Shown here: positions 7,478 through 15,345 of the stretch, in pieces
Layout: each line of letters begins with the position of its first letter
How positions within the stretch are numbered: position 1 is the stretch's first letter
Assembly: GCA_964510525.1 (NCBI GenBank)
Contig: CAZECE010000012.1
Span: forward strand, 1-27,836
Reading direction: 5' to 3'
DNA: 27,836 bases
Origin: CAZECE01 sp964510525
GTDB lineage: Bacteria; Pseudomonadota; Gammaproteobacteria; Pseudomonadales; JANQJO01
Translations under genes and position numbers: made by a program
Notes under the pieces: model-generated
Told to the model about the DNA's origin: nothing
Database searches by the model: none
What the model saw: only the letters and a program-made list of their open reading frames with translations

Positions 7478-8087
7478 ATGACCAACGATAAAAATAACGA
7501 CAAAAACAAAGGCGCCAAGCAAACAAAAGGCGTCCACAACCAGCACAACAATTACGTGCTGCAGTGTTTAGATGACCGTGAGATGGGCGTTGATTTTTAT
7601 CAGCGGTTTATAGCCGATTACGCAAAAGGCACCTTTGTGGCAGAGACCGTCACTCCCTGCAAAGGACACTATGTCTCGGTTACTCAAACATATCCGAGAG
7701 CCAGATCTTGATAAAAAATTGCCAATGATTTTGAATGATGCGGTTGAAGCGGCTTTACTCATCAGCGGGAACGGTCAAAATGCAGCCTTAGATGAAAAAG
7801 TGTTACACTTTATAAGAAACAGCTTAGCGTACGCCTTCACAGCCGCGCCAGAGCTAAAAGAAAAGCGTATTATCAATGAGTTAATAGGTCGTACCGCTGA
7901 ACCGATAAGGAATGAGATTATGTCATTAGCCGATGTTTTGAGGGAAGAAGGCCGGGAAGAAGGCCGTGAGGCACGCGATACCGAAATCGCACATCAAATG
8001 CTCCGTGAGGGCTCCGACGATCGCTTCATCTTAAAAGTTCTGCAAATCAGCCAGCAACAGCTCGACGAGATCAAACAGAGCGTTTAG
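7478..8087 (+). pseudogene. Second Rpn-family nuclease remnant, internally deleted
   Basis: An ATG at 7478 opens a frame encoding a typical Rpn N-terminus (QHNNYVLQCLDDREMGVDFY, then QRF) but shifts out of frame near 7665. The C-terminal frame (TTG 7635 or ATG 7671 to stop 8085-8087) gives MSRLLKHIREPDLDKK and the E-G-R tail, very close to the first copy. Relative to the first copy, 270 nt (its 164-434) are missing, exactly 90 codons, so the C-terminal frame stays open. The catalytic E-x-K region is gone. The N-terminal part (7478-7660) is the piece deleted in the first copy, so the two copies are complementary fragments of one ancestral gene. A 139-residue protein from 7671 could still be made. 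Confidence 0.8.
7947..7970 (+). repeat. Two 12-nt repeats in the second Rpn copy
   Basis: GAAGGCCGGGAA (7947-7958) and GAAGGCCGTGAG (7959-7970) are homologous to the five-unit tract at 711-770. The copy number is reduced to two and the frame is kept. Confidence 0.75.
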
Positions 8088-8152
8088 CAAGCACCACACT
8101 CTTCAACTAATCCAAAAGCTCGGTTCCCGTCTCCAAAAAACCGGTTCCCGTC

Positions 8153-8173
8153 ATTCCAGACTTGATCTGGAAT
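8153..8173. repeat. 8-5-8 palindrome (REP-like), copy 3
   Basis: ATTCCAGA (8153-8160) and TCTGGAAT (8166-8173) pair around the loop CTTGA. The last stem pair differs from copies 1 and 2 on both arms (G:C to A:T), a compensated change that keeps pairing. Confidence 0.75.
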
Positions 8174-8236
8174 CCAGAGTTAAGTGATCCCAAACCACAT
8201 TACGCACTCAATCAACTCAGTGCCTCCTACCCCTGG

Positions 8237-8257
8237 ACCCCAAATCAAGTTTGGGGT
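8237..8257. repeat. 8-5-8 palindrome in inverse orientation, copy 4
   Basis: ACCCCAAA (8237-8244) and TTTGGGGT (8250-8257) pair perfectly around the loop TCAAG, the reverse complement of CTTGA. The stem sequence is entirely different from the other copies while length, loop length and loop sequence are kept. Confidence 0.7.
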
Positions 8258-8292
8258 GACGTGCTTGCTGAGTAGTGTGCTCCAAACTCACT

Positions 8293-8378
8293 AAACGTCA
8301 TTCCTGACTTGATCTGGAATCCAGAGGTAAGCACCTCGCAGCCTGGCCCTCGATTCGCTTCGCTCATCGCGGCTACGT
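8293..8378 (+). repeat. Diverged copy C of the long intergenic repeat
   Basis: This follows the same order of blocks as 1-98: palindrome (8300-8320, one mismatch per arm pair), GGTAAGCACCTCGCAGCCTG, then CCCTCGATTCGCTTCGCTCA and CGCGGCTACG. Identity is lower than between copies A and B. It directly precedes the hldE promoter region, not an Rpn gene. Confidence 0.7.
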
Positions 8379-8509
8379 TTTAATTCGCATTCATTTTCGT
8401 CGTTGCACCGAAACATAACAGAGTAATAACGCCAGAGTAGTATTCACTTCTCTCCTATTCCGATACAATCCCTGACTAGTTTTCAATCTAACTTATCAAT
8501 GGAATTCCT

Positions 8510-10042
8510 TTGGACAACGCACACCACACCCTCACCCAACTACCCGACTTTTCTCAAGCTAACATCCTGATTTTAGGCGATTTAATGCTCGACCGTTACT
8601 GGCACGGGCACTCCGATCGCATTTCACCTGAAGCCCCTGTGCCGGTTGTTAATGTCGGTTTAACCGAATCACGCCCCGGTGGGGCTGCCAACGTCGCCCT
8701 GAATATTGCCGAATTAGGCGCTTCTGTGACCCTGATGGGCATTGTAGGGGATGACCAAGCGGGCAAGGAATTGCAACGCTTATTGGAAGCCAAACAGATT
8801 GAATGCGCGCTCACCATTAGCAACAAACAACCAACGACCACCAAGCTGCGCGTCATCAGCCAGCATCAGCAGCTGATTCGCGCCGATTTTGAAGACAAGG
8901 CTCCTGATGAGGCCACCCTGCAAGCATTGGAATCCAGCTTTTTAACGATATTACCCAACTACGATGTCGTTATTTTCTCCGATTATGGCAAAGGAGCCCT
9001 CACTCGCATCCAGCCTTTGTTGCTCGCTGCCCGCGAGCAAGGCGCTCAAACCATTGTCGACCCGAAAAGTAACAGCTTTCAACGATACGCAGGCGCTGGC
9101 TTGATTACGCCCAACTTTAAAGAATTCCAAGCGGTACTTCAAAACCCTATTCCTGACAATCCAGCAACACCATCAACACCAGGAACCCCATCAACAAAAG
9201 AAGCGTACATTGAGCAAGCCGCTCGCAATCAACTCAAAGAGTTTGCCATTGACGCCCTGCTCATCACCCGTGGTGCCGACGGCATGACTTTGGTGCAACC
9301 CGACTCAACGCCCTTTCATTTGCCCACACACGCGCTCGAAGTCTTTGATGTCACAGGCGCGGGCGATACCGTGGTGGCGATGCTGGGTTTGGGGTTGGCC
9401 GCTCGCTTAACCCTACCGCAAGCCGTTACCCTGGCCAACACCGCCGCGGGCATTGTTGTTGGCAAACTGGGCACGGCCACCGTGCATTTAGAAGAGTTAA
9501 ATGAAGCCATCGGTCTTGCGACAGACCCCAACCACCGATCCATTGACACGCTCAAAGCGCGAATCAAACAAGCCAAGATTGAAGGCGAAAAAATTGTCGT
9601 CACTAATGGATGTTTTGATTTGCTGCATCCAGGCCACATAGAATACCTCACCGCCGCTAAAAAACTTGGTGATCGACTGGTGGTATTAATCAACGACGAT
9701 GATTCGGTTCGCGGGCTAAAAGGCCCAACAAGACCCATCAACCCACTGCCAGATCGCATGGCCATGCTCAATGCCCTAAAACCCATTGACTGGGTCATCC
9801 CCTTTGCGGAAGAGACACCCGCGCAATTGATTGCGGCTTTGCAACCAGACTGCTTAGTAAAAGGCGGCGATTATCAAGTTCATGAAATTGCCGGCGCAGA
9901 CACGGTTTTAGCTAACGGCGGAGAAGTAAAAATTATCCCCTTTAAACCAGGCTACTCTTCGAGCCGCCTCATCCAACACATCCAAGCTCAAACCTCTTCA
10001 CCTGCTCATCCAAAACCCAACAGGGAAACAGAAACATGCTGA
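8510..10042 (+). CDS. hldE: Bifunctional heptose 7-phosphate kinase / heptose 1-phosphate adenylyltransferase
   Basis: HldE makes ADP-D-glycero-beta-D-manno-heptose for the lipopolysaccharide inner core in the cytoplasm. Residues 1 to about 330 are a PfkB-type kinase with GGAANVA (57-63) and the anion hole and catalytic base VTGAGD (281-286, Asp286). Residues about 350-495 are a nucleotidyltransferase with TNGCFDLLHPGH (365-376), including the H-x-G-H motif. The protein has 510 residues against about 477 in E. coli. Part of the excess is a Pro/Ser/Thr-rich insertion near residue 215 (NPATPSTPGTPSTK), absent from relatives as I recall them, within or just after the kinase fold. The start is a TTG with GGA about 6 nt upstream; no in-frame ATG exists before conserved sequence. 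Its end overlaps hldD by 7 nt, so the two are translationally coupled. Confidence 0.95.
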   Translation: MDNAHHTLTQLPDFSQANILILGDLMLDRYWHGHSDRISPEAPVPVVNVGLTESRPGGAANVALNIAELGASVTLMGIVGDDQAGKELQRLLEAKQIECALTISNKQPTTTKLRVISQHQQLIRADFEDKAPDEATLQALESSFLTILPNYDVVIFSDYGKGALTRIQPLLLAAREQGAQTIVDPKSNSFQRYAGAGLITPNFKEFQAVLQNPIPDNPATPSTPGTPSTKEAYIEQAARNQLKEFAIDALLITRGADGMTLVQPDSTPFHLPTHALEVFDVTGAGDTVVAMLGLGLAARLTLPQAVTLANTAAGIVVGKLGTATVHLEELNEAIGLATDPNHRSIDTLKARIKQAKIEGEKIVVTNGCFDLLHPGHIEYLTAAKKLGDRLVVLINDDDSVRGLKGPTRPINPLPDRMAMLNALKPIDWVIPFAEETPAQLIAALQPDCLVKGGDYQVHEIAGADTVLANGGEVKIIPFKPGYSSSRLIQHIQAQTSSPAHPKPNRETETC

Positions 10043-10989
10043 TTGTAACCGGTGGCGCCGGCTTTATTGGCTCCAACATTGTTAAAGCCTTAAACGCTCG
10101 CGGCGAAAAAGATATTCTGATAGTCGATCATTTAAAAAATGGGCGTAAATTTCAAAATTTAGTCGGTCTCGAATTTGCGGACTACTGCGACAAAACCGAT
10201 TTTCTTGAACGGATTCAACAACCGGGTTACTTCAAAAACCTGACCGGGATTTTCCACCAAGGCGCCTGCTCGACCACGACCGAATGGGATGGTCAGTACA
10301 TGATGCGCAACAACTACGATTACAGTAAAGCGTTATACGATGCCTGCGTACGTGAAAAATGCCCGCTGGTTTATGCCTCCAGCGCCGCTGTCTATGGCGG
10401 CAATCAAACCTTTACCGAACACCCTAAATTCGAAAGCCCATTGAATGTGTATGGCTACTCAAAACTGCGCTTTGATCAGTGGTTACGGCCCAGGTTGACC
10501 AACAGTCCAATCCCTGTGGTTGGTTTAAGATACTTCAATGTTTATGGCATGAACGAACAACACAAAGGCGGTATGGCCAGTGTGGCGTTCCACCTCAACA
10601 GCCAACTGAAAACAGGCAACACCTGCAAGCTCTTTGGCGCTCATGAGGGCTACGCAGCGGGCGAGCAAAAACGCGATTTTGTCTTAGTCGATGACATTGC
10701 GGAACTGAACCTGTGGTGTTTTGAGCAACCCGATTGCCGCGGCATTTTTAACGCTGGAACCGGGCGCGCCCAAACATTTAACGATGTCGCCAACGCCGTC
10801 ATCGCTTGGCATGGTAAAGGCGAACTTGAATACATCGATTTCCCTGACCACCTAAAAGGGGCCTACCAAAGTTACACACAAGCCGACCTAACGCAACTCA
10901 GAGACGCGGGTTATGATCGGCCCTTTCATGATGTTGCCTCCGGCGTGGCGCGGTATTTGGATCAGTTGAACCAAGCCACTGTCTTATAG
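10036..10989 (+). CDS. hldD: ADP-L-glycero-D-manno-heptose 6-epimerase
   Basis: HldD is the last step of nucleotide-activated heptose synthesis, epimerising ADP-D,D-heptose to ADP-L,D-heptose. This 317-residue extended SDR (E. coli about 310) begins with the NADP-binding GGAGFIGSN (6-14). SSAAVYGG carries the catalytic Ser/Thr position, and YGYSK (139-143) supplies the catalytic Tyr139 and Lys143. The ATG lies inside the last codons of hldE (7-nt overlap), so no separate promoter is expected. Continuity with hldE and the shared pathway make the assignment secure. Confidence 0.95.
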   Translation: MLIVTGGAGFIGSNIVKALNARGEKDILIVDHLKNGRKFQNLVGLEFADYCDKTDFLERIQQPGYFKNLTGIFHQGACSTTTEWDGQYMMRNNYDYSKALYDACVREKCPLVYASSAAVYGGNQTFTEHPKFESPLNVYGYSKLRFDQWLRPRLTNSPIPVVGLRYFNVYGMNEQHKGGMASVAFHLNSQLKTGNTCKLFGAHEGYAAGEQKRDFVLVDDIAELNLWCFEQPDCRGIFNAGTGRAQTFNDVANAVIAWHGKGELEYIDFPDHLKGAYQSYTQADLTQLRDAGYDRPFHDVASGVARYLDQLNQATVL

Positions 10990-11055
10990 TTTGACGCCCC
11001 ACCTTCTTTCCCTATAATAAGGAAAGATTGGTACAAAATCGTCCCTTAAAAAGGG

Positions 11056-11089
11056 GAACATCACCATCATTCCGTTGTGTTCTTTTTTT
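11056..11089 (+). terminator. Candidate terminator after hldED
   Basis: GAACA (11056-11060) pairs with TGTTC (11078-11082), and the preceding GGGG could add G-U pairs with the seven T residues at 11083-11089. The loop is long (17 nt) and the stem weak, so this is tentative. A second small hairpin, TCTTTCC/GGAAAGA (11005-11027), lies closer to the stop without a U-tract. Confidence 0.35.
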
Positions 11090-11104
11090 AATACGCAATA
11101 GTAT

Positions 11105-12412
11105 TTAAAGCGTTAGTGCATAGCGAGCGTAGTACAGCGGCCACACTTTTTTTTGTTGATCAGTACCACCCGCGGAGGCAATTAATTTCAATGTCTGTTT
11201 TGGCTGATAACGGTCACCATAGGATTTCAAACTTTTAGCATGAGTACGTTTACCGCTTTTAACTTCAATTGGCAAAATATCACCAGACTGTGTTTTGATA
11301 AGAAATTCTATTTCACTGTTATTCTCTTGCCAATAATAGGTCGCTGTTTCTTGAGCCGCTTGCAACTCCATTTGCACGAAGTTTTCTGCAATAAAACCTT
11401 TTTCAATCATATGCTGTTGAACTTGATCGACATAATCAATATCCAGCATATACCCCAACAAACCAATATCAAAAAAATACAACTTAAATAAATTATCTGA
11501 AGACAAAGCAGCCAGCGGGGCTCTCGGTTCGCAGTCAATCAAAAAGTTTTTTATCGCTAACTTTGATTTACACAGCCAATCAATAGGCGATGCCAGCGCT
11601 TGATAGCGATTTTTTTTGGGAATAACATCTTTGAATCGGTAACGCTGTACACTGCCATCGATAACTCGAGCCAGTTGCACCGGGATATTGCGAAAAACCG
11701 CTTCTATATGCAAGGCATCCACTTTACCTGAGTACTTACCGAAATCTCTTAAATACCCTTCCATCAAACCGCGATGAATGCCTTTCACCGCCTGAATACG
11801 TTCATTCACACCCTCATGCCGCAACTGAAACCAAGTATGAACGGCTTCAGGCATCCCTCCCACAAAGTAATAATCCAAAAGTTGCTGCCATAATCTTTCA
11901 TGCGCCACCATAAGCCTCGATTGCTCTCTGTAGGCCGTCACGATATCGCTTTCCCCACTTGCCATCAAAAATTCTTCAAAGCACATGGGATACAATGTGA
12001 TAGGCTGAACTTTGCCAACAGGAAATGATTCCAAAAGCCCCACATTAGAGCCACTCGCGCATAGAAAAAGACCCGGATATAACTCACTAAAGTACTTAAG
12101 TGAATCGACCGCTTGCTGACACTCGCCTATTTCATCAAAAAAAATAAGGTCCAACTCTGGATCAATGTCTTCACCACTTAACAAACTCAAATTTTTTAAT
12201 ATAACGGAGGGATCAAGAGACTCTTTAAACAGCTGATGCAGCTTTGGTTGCAAGCGAAAATCAAATGCATGAATTCTACGAAAATGTTCAGGACCAAACA
12301 GCCTTTTAACCAGCCATGTTTTCCCTGTTTGTCGAGCCCCATCAATCAATAATGGTTTTCGTTCAGGTAACGCTTTCCAGCGTAAAAGCTGCTTTAATAA
12401 TAACCGCTCCAT
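11105..12412 (-). CDS. AAA ATPase with DUF4143 C-terminal domain
   Basis: This 435-residue protein is of the widespread 'ATP-binding protein, DUF4143' family. Residues 20-140 form an AAA_14 domain with Walker A GARQTGKT (25-32), Walker B LIFFDE (89-94) and a sensor-like CASGSN. The C-terminal part is the DUF4143 region, with EIEFLI followed by PIEVKSGK (about 370-390), a pattern like the D/E...E-x-K of PD-(D/E)XK nucleases. The cellular role of the family is not established; it is commonly encoded singly in accessory regions, and partner-less copies are typical. The gene converges on hldD and is upstream-bounded by the 57-bp inverted repeat. The start at 12412 has AGG 5 nt upstream. Confidence 0.85.
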   Translation of the reverse strand: MERLLLKQLLRWKALPERKPLLIDGARQTGKTWLVKRLFGPEHFRRIHAFDFRLQPKLHQLFKESLDPSVILKNLSLLSGEDIDPELDLIFFDEIGECQQAVDSLKYFSELYPGLFLCASGSNVGLLESFPVGKVQPITLYPMCFEEFLMASGESDIVTAYREQSRLMVAHERLWQQLLDYYFVGGMPEAVHTWFQLRHEGVNERIQAVKGIHRGLMEGYLRDFGKYSGKVDALHIEAVFRNIPVQLARVIDGSVQRYRFKDVIPKKNRYQALASPIDWLCKSKLAIKNFLIDCEPRAPLAALSSDNLFKLYFFDIGLLGYMLDIDYVDQVQQHMIEKGFIAENFVQMELQAAQETATYYWQENNSEIEFLIKTQSGDILPIEVKSGKRTHAKSLKSYGDRYQPKQTLKLIASAGGTDQQKKVWPLYYARYALTL

Positions 12413-12456
12413 AAGCCTATAACCCTCTGAATATTAGAGGAATTATAGCCAAAACA

Positions 12457-12513
12457 ACATTTTTTGCTAGGATAAAGTGATTATTTTAATCATTTTATCC
12501 TAGCAAAAAATGT
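12457..12513. repeat. 57-bp element: 20-bp perfect inverted repeat
   Basis: Bases 12457-12476 (ACATTTTTTGCTAGGATAAA) are exactly complementary to 12494-12513. The spacer itself holds TGATT/AATCA (5 bp) around a 5-nt loop after one mismatch. It sits between the stop of the DUF3833 gene and the start of the ATPase gene, both leftward. The T-run is on the ascending arm and the A-run on the descending arm, the reverse of an intrinsic terminator, on both strands. It could still block or process transcripts, or be a palindromic mobile relic. Confidence 0.8.
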
Positions 12514-12521
12514 GACGTCAC

Positions 12522-13064
12522 TTAATTCTGACGATCAAAGGCTATGAACAACGAGCCGACCGTTAATCCAAATTTTTTCATCTTCACTGCATTTAATAAA
12601 CGATCGTCGCCCTGCAGATACAGCCAGTCGTCAAAATCCACTTCAATGGTCTTCCCTTTATAAGGGATTGCCAAACGGTAGCGCCAGTTGACGCCATTGC
12701 CCAGCTGCACCCCTTTTGCTGTCCCAATGGCATCATTGGCCTGACCTGTAAATGTGTTACCCCCTGTTTTGGTCAGCGTCCAAATGCGTGTTTGCGCTTC
12801 ACCGTCATTAAAAACAAAGGACTCGTCTATTCTCAGTTGGGTTTGCGCTTCATCTAAGTAGTGCCCAACCATCTTAACCGTGAATTGTCGCGTTATCTGG
12901 CCACGCCAATTTCTGAGGAACCCACTGCCTTCAACAGCCCCATGAAAATAATCAAAAAAATCAAGCGCTGGTTCTTGTAAATGATTTTTCTCAATCTTTG
13001 GCATTACTGTGCACCCCGTTAATAATAATCCGATTAAACCTACCCCATACGCTGCTAATTTCAT
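12522..13064 (-). CDS. DUF3833 lipoprotein
   Basis: This 180-residue outer- or inner-membrane lipoprotein has a hydrophobic signal ending in the lipobox LTGC (Cys18). The mature part, with FFDYFHG, RNWRGQITRQFTVKM, RIWTLTKT, WRYRLAIPY and DDWLYL, matches DUF3833 along its full length. The family is of unknown biochemistry but is recurrently encoded with SDR, FAD oxidoreductase, DUF1365, CFA-like and DUF2878 genes, as here. It is divergent from the kinase-led lipid operon, sharing a 146-bp promoter region. The start is supported by GAGGA 8 nt upstream. I infer a role in handling or protecting modified lipid in the envelope. Confidence 0.88.
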   Translation of the reverse strand: MKLAAYGVGLIGLLLTGCTVMPKIEKNHLQEPALDFFDYFHGAVEGSGFLRNWRGQITRQFTVKMVGHYLDEAQTQLRIDESFVFNDGEAQTRIWTLTKTGGNTFTGQANDAIGTAKGVQLGNGVNWRYRLAIPYKGKTIEVDFDDWLYLQGDDRLLNAVKMKKFGLTVGSLFIAFDRQN

Positions 13065-13210
13065 GATTTATCCTCAAACTCTTTCAATTTAAAAGAATGA
13101 TAGAGGAGCACTCGTGAAATTTGTGTGAACCTAACGCCACCGAAACGCAATTTCTAATAATTTATTGCATATTCACGCCCCCTTCACATCGCCTCCGCTA
13201 GGTTAAAGCT
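13065..13210. promoter_or_regulatory. Divergent promoter region with two 11-bp-period TTCAC direct repeats
   Basis: The only regulatory region between the DUF3833 gene and the kinase-led operon. On the plus strand TTCAC occurs at 13172-13176 and again at 13183-13187. On the minus strand TTCAC occurs at 13129-13125 and 13118-13114. In both pairs the period is exactly 11 bp, the spacing of dimeric OmpR-family response regulators. Each pair points toward the gene on its own side. No confident -35/-10 pair was assigned. Confidence 0.55.
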
Positions 13211-14536
13211 ATGACAGCGACCAGTTTAAAGAAAAAATTCATCAGCCTTTATGCACGTCAAATTGCGATGATCAGTTTGGTCACTCTGTTGAGCGTCTTT
13301 GCGGCTTCTTATGTATTAGAAAATTTACTGATTAAAAAAGCACTTAAGCAAGAAGCGGATTATTTTTGGACCCTTTACGATAACAATCCGACGCACCCAT
13401 TACCCAACACCAACAATTTAAGAGGCTATCTTAAAGATTCCGACCACTTGTCAATTAACAGCGAACCCATTGACCCACATCACCAAGGGCTTGAAAACCT
13501 TGAGCCAGGATTTGGACGGGTCAGTTGGCATGAAATCAAAAGCTTGTATTACGTCAGTGATCATAACAACAAACGCCTATACCTATTTTTTCTGGAAGAA
13601 AATGTCCATAAACTTATTTTGCTGTTCGGTGTATTGCCACTGAGTTTCATCTTGTTGTTATTTTATCTATCCAGCTGGCTGGCTTACACTAACTCAAAAC
13701 GACTGGTCTCCCCATTGCAGCAACTGGCTAAAAGAGTCAGCGATTACCGCTTTGATGCAAAAACCATTCAGTCCATTGAGCTTAACGATATAAAAGTGAA
13801 TGCCGACATCGAAGTATTGAGTTTAATCAAAGCTCTGGAAAAATTTAACACACAACTGCAAGAATTCATCGAACGTGAGCGTAATTTCACACGCGATGCC
13901 AGCCACGAACTCAGAACCCCTGTCGCGATCATTAAAGGCTCATTAGACATGCTCAAACGCATCGAAGACACCAACCCTGAGAAACGACATAAGTACTTAC
14001 AAAAAATTCGCCAAACCGCGGAAGAAATGGATCAGTTGATTGCCACTTTACTGCTTCTCGCGCACAATGGCTCCGTTTTACAAGAACCCACCGCCTTTTC
14101 ACTACCAGAGCTGCTGCGGCAATTGGCCGATGACATTCAAGCGCAGTATGCCGATAAAAACATCACACTCACCGTTGATAGTGAAACCGACTACCACATC
14201 AATGCGCCGAAAAAGGCCGTTGCCATGGTGTTTGAAAATCTGATTGAAAATGCGTTTAAATACACACCCTCCGGCACCATCAACATTCAGATCGAGCCAA
14301 ATCAAGTCACGATTACCGACAGCGGTATTGGTATGAATGAACACACCCTCTCTCAAGCGTTTACGCCATTTTTTCGAGATTTAGAAGCCGAAGCTCAAGG
14401 ATTTGGTCTTGGCCTCCCCCTCGTCAAACGCATCTGTGAATCGCTCACATGGCATTTATTGCTCAACAGTGAAGTCGATAAAGGAACCACCGTACTCGTT
14501 ACCTTCCCAGCCAATCAGGTGAACCATCTATCATGA
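13211..14536 (+). CDS. Membrane sensor histidine kinase
   Basis: This 441-residue kinase has TM1 at about residues 14-37, a periplasmic sensor of about 100 residues (starting with EADYFWTLYDNNP) and TM2 at about 137-160. A HAMP-like linker follows, then a HisKA domain with phospho-acceptor His232 (SHELRTP), the N box NLIENAFKY (Asn347), a G1 box DSGIGM and a G2 box GFGLGLP. All catalytic motifs are intact. It is the first gene of the lipid operon and overlaps the SDR gene by 4 nt (ATGA). No response regulator is adjacent; the nearest is at 22559-23254. The RR-type repeats just upstream suggest autoregulation. The ligand is unknown; an envelope or lipid signal is a reasonable guess. Confidence 0.92.
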   Translation: MTATSLKKKFISLYARQIAMISLVTLLSVFAASYVLENLLIKKALKQEADYFWTLYDNNPTHPLPNTNNLRGYLKDSDHLSINSEPIDPHHQGLENLEPGFGRVSWHEIKSLYYVSDHNNKRLYLFFLEENVHKLILLFGVLPLSFILLLFYLSSWLAYTNSKRLVSPLQQLAKRVSDYRFDAKTIQSIELNDIKVNADIEVLSLIKALEKFNTQLQEFIERERNFTRDASHELRTPVAIIKGSLDMLKRIEDTNPEKRHKYLQKIRQTAEEMDQLIATLLLLAHNGSVLQEPTAFSLPELLRQLADDIQAQYADKNITLTVDSETDYHINAPKKAVAMVFENLIENAFKYTPSGTINIQIEPNQVTITDSGIGMNEHTLSQAFTPFFRDLEAEAQGFGLGLPLVKRICESLTWHLLLNSEVDKGTTVLVTFPANQVNHLS

Positions 14537-15345
14537 GCCATTCTTCAAAAAAATTTCACTGCGAAAATCGTATTATTTGGATCTCAGGCGGCACCAAAGG
14601 CATTGGGGCCGCCTTGGTAGCTGAGCTGATTGCAAAAGGCAACACCCTTTACATAACCGCGCGCTCAAAAGACGCGCTCAACGCATTAGAGGCGTCGCAC
14701 CCCAACCAAGTTACCGGCTTAGTGGGTGACATCACGGACCTTACCACCATGAAGCAACACGCCCAGATCATCCAGGAACAACAAGGCAAGTTGGACCTGC
14801 TGATACTCAATGCCGGAACTGCGGAGTACCTGGACACCAACAAATTTGACAGCCAGCTATTCAAACGCGTCATGGACGTCAATTTTCTGGGCAGTATGCA
14901 TCATTTAGAAGCCGCTTTACCTTTATTACGTTTAAGCCAAACGCGCACCATTGTTGGTATTGGTTCTTGTGCCGCCTATACCCCTTTTTCTCGTGCCGAA
15001 GCGTATGGCGCCTCCAAAGCCGCCTTGCATTATTGCTTAAATTCATTGAGAGTTGACCTGGCCGACGAAGGCTTCCATGTGTGCGTGGTTGCACCTGGCT
15101 TTGTTAAAACCCCGCTAACCGACAAAAACGATTTTCCAATGCCCATGCTGTTATCCGCCGACGTCGCTGCTCAAAAAATTATCGAAGGCATTGAGCGACA
15201 AAAACAACAAGTGCGCTTTCCAACCGTATTTACCGGTTTTATTGGTCTTATTGGCGGCTTACCCAGCCAAATGCGGCATAACATCATGCTCAAATTTAGA
15301 AAAAATTCGGAGAATGGCACACAAACAGATGGAGACAGTGCTTAA
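14533..15345 (+). CDS. Short-chain dehydrogenase/reductase (SDR)
   Basis: This 270-residue classical SDR has the nucleotide-binding motif GGTKGIG (19-25), LNAG in the NAG position, a catalytic Ser in GIGSCAAY, and Tyr158 and Lys162 in YGASK. It uses NAD(P)H to reduce or oxidise a carbonyl or alcohol; the substrate is unknown. Its ATG overlaps the kinase stop, and its TAA overlaps the next ATG by one base, so it is translationally coupled on both sides. SDRs of this kind accompany FAD oxidoreductase, DUF1365 and CFA-like genes in many proteobacteria, pointing to modification of membrane fatty acyl chains. Confidence 0.9.
   Translation: MSHSSKKFHCENRIIWISGGTKGIGAALVAELIAKGNTLYITARSKDALNALEASHPNQVTGLVGDITDLTTMKQHAQIIQEQQGKLDLLILNAGTAEYLDTNKFDSQLFKRVMDVNFLGSMHHLEAALPLLRLSQTRTIVGIGSCAAYTPFSRAEAYGASKAALHYCLNSLRVDLADEGFHVCVVAPGFVKTPLTDKNDFPMPMLLSADVAAQKIIEGIERQKQQVRFPTVFTGFIGLIGGLPSQMRHNIMLKFRKNSENGTQTDGDSA

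Larger units (their letters stand above)
8088..8509. other. Intergenic region upstream of hldE: palindromes and repeat copy C
   Basis: There is no gene here. The interval carries three 21-bp palindromes (8153-8173, 8237-8257, 8300-8320) and a diverged copy of the long repeat (8293-8378). The hldE promoter must lie in the remainder. A possible -10 box TACAAT is at 8464-8469, with TTCACT at 8443-8448 as a poor -35 at a slightly short 15-bp spacing; this is weak evidence. Confidence 0.55.

Noticed and set aside
12457..12513. Bidirectional rho-independent terminator
   Set aside because: The U-tract is on the wrong arm on both strands, so it was kept only as an unexplained inverted repeat.
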